Assembly (NCBI GenBank): GCA_963725215.1
Contig: CAVRXQ010000007.1
Coordinates: forward strand, 434,001-498,000
Direction: 5' to 3'
Length of the DNA: 64,000 nt
Origin: CAVRXQ01 sp963725215
GTDB lineage: Bacteria; Actinomycetota; Acidimicrobiia; Acidimicrobiales; Bog-793
This document shows, piece by piece, positions 61,293 to 64,000 of this stretch. A program made the position numbers and the translations under genes. A model generated the notes under the pieces. The model did no database searches. It worked only from the letters and a program-made list of their open reading frames with translations, and had not been told where the DNA came from. Numbering within the stretch: the stretch's first letter is position 1; each line of letters begins with the position of its first letter.

Positions 61293-63937
61293 GAGGCTTT
61301 CTGCTCCGCGTCGATTCGCACGAGGGCTTGCGCGGCGGCGAGGCGCGCGATCGGGACCCTGAAAGGCGAGCAGCTGACGTAGTCCAGGCCGACGCGAGCG
61401 AAGACGTCGATCGACTCGGGGTCGCCTCCGTGCTCACCGCATATTCCGAGATGGAGTGACGGGTTCGCCTTTCGGCCCCGCTCGGTTGCGATCGCGACCA
61501 GCTCGCCGACACCCTTCGCGTCGATCGTCTGGAAGGGATTCGATGGGATGAGTCCCTTCGACAAGTAGGTCTCCATCATCCGCAGCTCGACGTCGTCGCG
61601 GCTGAAACCGAACGTCATCTGGGTGAGGTCGTTCGTGCCGAAGGAAAAGAAGTCCGCCGACTGAGCGATCTCTCCTGCCAACAACGCGGCGCGCGGTGTC
61701 TCGATCATCGTGCCGATCTGCACGTCGAGTTTCGAGCTCGAGTCACCGCCGAGTTCCTGCTCGATCGCCTCTACGACCCACGATCTCGCGAGCGCGAGCT
61801 CCTCGCGGGAGATGACGAGCGGGATCATCACCTCGACGTGAGGGTCGCCGCCCTCGCGTCGACGCTGAATCGCCGCTTCGATCAGCGCGCGGACCTGCAT
61901 TCCGTAGAGACCTGGCTTCAATACCCCGAGGCGGACGCCGCGCGTGCCGAGCATCGGGTTCTGCTCGTGCCATTGCTTCGCCGCGTCGAGCAGCTGACCC
62001 TCTTCTGTCGTCAGTTCTCCTTGCGCGGCTTTCAGCTCGAGCGAGCTCACGTCGGGGAGGAATTCGTGCAGTGGGGGATCCAACAGGCGCACCGTCACGG
62101 GGAGTCCGTCCATCGCCTCCAAGATCTCGACGAAGTCGAAGCGCTGCGCGACGCGCAGTTCTTCCAGTGCGGCGGTCTCATCTGACGGATCCGAAGCGAG
62201 GATCATGCGGCGCACGATCGGGAGGCGATCCTCGGCGAGGAACATGTGCTCGGTGCGGCAAAGTCCGATTCCCTCCGCGCCGAGCCGGCGCGCGTTGTCG
62301 GCGTCCGGACCGTTGTCCGCGTTCGCCCGCACGCCGAGGCGACCTGCCCGGATCTCGTCCGCCCACGAGAGCAGCGTCGTGAGCTCCTCGGAGGGTCGCG
62401 CGCCGGAGAGCTCGACGGGTCCGATAACGACGATGCCAGAGGTGCCGTCGATCGAGATCACGTCGCCTTCGTTGACGACGGTGCCGCCGACCCGAAAGCG
62501 GTCGCGCTCGATCTGCAGGGCGTGCGCTCCGACCACCGCGGGCTTTCCCCAGCCCCGGGCGACGACGGCGGCGTGCGAGACGAGGCCACCTCGGGCGGTG
62601 AGCAGGCCCGAAGCCGCAAGCATCCCGTGCACGTCGTCGGGGGACGTCTCCGCGCGGACAAGGATCACCTCTTCTCCGGCGCGCGCGAGCTCGACCGCCC
62701 GATCCGCGCGCAACACGACCTTCCCGACAGCCGCGCCCGGAGACGCGCCGAGGCCGCGCGTCAAGACCTCGAAGTCGCTGCTCGCGAACTGTGGGTGGAG
62801 CACGCCGTCGACGTGCTCCGCGCTCACGCGCATCACCGCCTCTGGTCTCGAGAGCTTGATGACCGGGTCGTCGACCATCTCGACGGCCATGCGCAGCGCG
62901 GCCCGTCCGGTGCGCTTCCCGACGCGGGTTTGGAGCATCCAGAGCTTTTCCGAGTCGATCGTGAACTCGGTGTCGCACATGTCGCGGTAGTGCCGTTCGA
63001 GGCGGGCGAAGATGTCGAGCAGCTCCGCGTAGACCTCGGGGAAATCGCGGCCCAAGGCCGCGAGCGGCTCGGTGTTGCGCGTCCCGGCGACGACATCTTC
63101 TCCTTGTGCGTTGACGAGGAAGTCGCCGTACGGTCGGTTTTCCCCGGTCGCCGGGTCGCGGGTGAAGCCGACCCCCGTGCCCGATCGGTCGTTGCGGTTG
63201 CCGAAGACCATCGCCTGGACGGTCACCGCGGTGCCGAGGTCGTCGCGGATGCGCTCACGCTTGCGATAGGCGATCGCTCGCGGGGCGTTCCAGGAGTTGA
63301 AGACCGCCTCGATCGCCCCGCGCAGCTGCGCCGTCGGGTCCTGGGGGAATGGGGTTCCGGATAAGCGCTTCACGAGTTCCAAGTACTCACCGCACATCGC
63401 GACGAGGATTTCTGCCGGGATCTCCGCGTCAACGGCTGCGCCGGCTTGCGCGCGCGCCTTTTCCAAGGCTTCCTCGAAACCCGTCTTGTCGAGACCGACC
63501 ACGATCGAGGCGTACATCTCGATGAAACGGCGGTAGCAGTCGTAGGCGAAGCGGTCGCCGGCGGTCTGCTTGGCGAGGCCGACCACCGAGCGGTCGTTGA
63601 GCCCGAGATTCAAGACCGTGTCCATCATCCCGGGCATCGAGATCTCCGCTCCGGAGCGCACGGAGACGAGCAACGGGTCCTCCGCGTCGCCGATTCGGCG
63701 CCCCATCCGCTCTTCGAGCACGGCGACGTGCGCGTCGACTTCTTCTGTGAGGCCATCGGGCCAGCCGTGCGCGAGGTACTCGCGGCAGGTCTCGGTCGAG
63801 ATCGTGAAGCCGTGGGGGACCGGCAGATGCAACACCGAGGTCATCTCGGCGAGGCTCGCCCCTTTTCCGCCGAGTAGGGCGTTGAGCTCGCGTGGCTCGA
63901 CGTCGTGATGGTGGTCGAAGTCAAAGACGTGGGTCAC
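61289..63937 (-). CDS. ppdK: Pyruvate, phosphate dikinase
   Basis: An 882-residue PPDK interconverting pyruvate + ATP + Pi and PEP + AMP + PPi. The N-terminal ATP-grasp domain begins LGGKGASLAEM. The swivelling domain has the phospho-His in GLVSHAAVVARGWGKPAVVG, and the C-terminal TIM barrel has VRLLDPPLHEFLP, MLGTRGVRLG and the catalytic SNPFQTID / CGEHGGDPESI region. GTG start at 63937 with GGAG upstream. It is first in the ppdK-DUF3052-dnaG-rpoD run. Confidence 0.96.
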   Translation of the reverse strand: MTHVFDFDHHHDVEPRELNALLGGKGASLAEMTSVLHLPVPHGFTISTETCREYLAHGWPDGLTEEVDAHVAVLEERMGRRIGDAEDPLLVSVRSGAEISMPGMMDTVLNLGLNDRSVVGLAKQTAGDRFAYDCYRRFIEMYASIVVGLDKTGFEEALEKARAQAGAAVDAEIPAEILVAMCGEYLELVKRLSGTPFPQDPTAQLRGAIEAVFNSWNAPRAIAYRKRERIRDDLGTAVTVQAMVFGNRNDRSGTGVGFTRDPATGENRPYGDFLVNAQGEDVVAGTRNTEPLAALGRDFPEVYAELLDIFARLERHYRDMCDTEFTIDSEKLWMLQTRVGKRTGRAALRMAVEMVDDPVIKLSRPEAVMRVSAEHVDGVLHPQFASSDFEVLTRGLGASPGAAVGKVVLRADRAVELARAGEEVILVRAETSPDDVHGMLAASGLLTARGGLVSHAAVVARGWGKPAVVGAHALQIERDRFRVGGTVVNEGDVISIDGTSGIVVIGPVELSGARPSEELTTLLSWADEIRAGRLGVRANADNGPDADNARRLGAEGIGLCRTEHMFLAEDRLPIVRRMILASDPSDETAALEELRVAQRFDFVEILEAMDGLPVTVRLLDPPLHEFLPDVSSLELKAAQGELTTEEGQLLDAAKQWHEQNPMLGTRGVRLGVLKPGLYGMQVRALIEAAIQRRREGGDPHVEVMIPLVISREELALARSWVVEAIEQELGGDSSSKLDVQIGTMIETPRAALLAGEIAQSADFFSFGTNDLTQMTFGFSRDDVELRMMETYLSKGLIPSNPFQTIDAKGVGELVAIATERGRKANPSLHLGICGEHGGDPESIDVFARVGLDYVSCSPFRVPIARLAAAQALVRIDAEQKAS

Positions 63938-64000
63938 GCGACTCCGCCTTTCTCTCTTCGGCGGTGGAGATTGTTCGAAGATTACGTCGCAATCCGGTCG

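Noticed and set aside
62246..63364. Long plus-strand frame across ppdK
   Set aside because: Same GC-driven shadow effect; the dikinase on the minus strand explains the sequence.

Overview
The window is a high-GC chromosomal segment with frequent GTG starts and tight ATGA/GTGA gene overlaps. The mycobacterial-type SerC, the ligA-gatCAB linkage, a DUF3052 protein, a HrdB/SigA-like sigma factor and the CMRxHG lipoprotein type point to an actinobacterium (Actinomycetota), perhaps a deep-branching class such as Acidimicrobiia. The phylum is an inference from gene content and protein style; the class is a guess.

Layout. 1-6.5 kb: the end of ligA, an SCP2 protein (minus strand), an esterase, gatCAB, and an ilvC-like gene whose catalytic residues are altered. 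6.5-17 kb: amino-acid biosynthesis (serC, an aspartate-type aminotransferase, serA, ilvE) mixed with a DUF998 membrane protein, a GH8 gene remnant, a very large PAS-GGDEF-EAL signalling protein and greA. 17-25 kb: a hypothetical protein, an HtrA-type protease, CtaG, then a glycosyltransferase, a glycogen-debranching-type protein and an HDAC-fold deacetylase in a row. 24.6-26 kb: VOC, SRPBCC and ArsR genes; the ArsR gene has a perfect palindrome across its start codon. 26-31 kb: a branched-chain-amino-acid-type ABC importer in which both permeases are fused in one protein and both ATPases in another. 31-33.4 kb: kbl and tdh (threonine to glycine plus acetyl-CoA). 33.7-35.5 kb: a decayed sugar ABC operon (a permease pseudogene with TGA at an expected Trp codon, then a MalK-type ATPase whose expected start codon reads GTA). 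35.5-40.5 kb: VOC, L,D-transpeptidase, ferritin-like and FtsX-type permease genes.

40.5-54.4 kb is an accessory zone. Small intact genes (DoxX-like, GYD, two GNATs, alpha/beta hydrolase, VC0807-like, lipoprotein, VOC, ABM-like, slipin, VapBC) are separated by unusually long gaps. The gaps hold recognisable gene corpses: a frameshifted VOC gene, a LysR fragment, a cupin fragment, VOC scraps and an IS481-type remnant. A 42-bp repeat occurs twice. The zone ends at tRNA-Ile2(CAT) and tRNA-Asn(GTT).

54.4-64 kb returns to dense core genes, all on the minus strand: satP (acetate/succinate transporter, with a clear intrinsic terminator), acs, rpoD/sigA, dnaG, a DUF3052 gene and ppdK. satP, acs, ppdK and tdh-kbl together indicate acetate, pyruvate and threonine use feeding acetyl-CoA. 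I found no CRISPR array, no rRNA and no riboswitch I could recognise. The observations most worth following are the IlvC-like protein lacking conserved catalytic residues, the doubly fused Liv importer, the DUF3052 gene that seems to start at a CTG overlapping the ppdK stop, and the decaying sugar-ABC operon.
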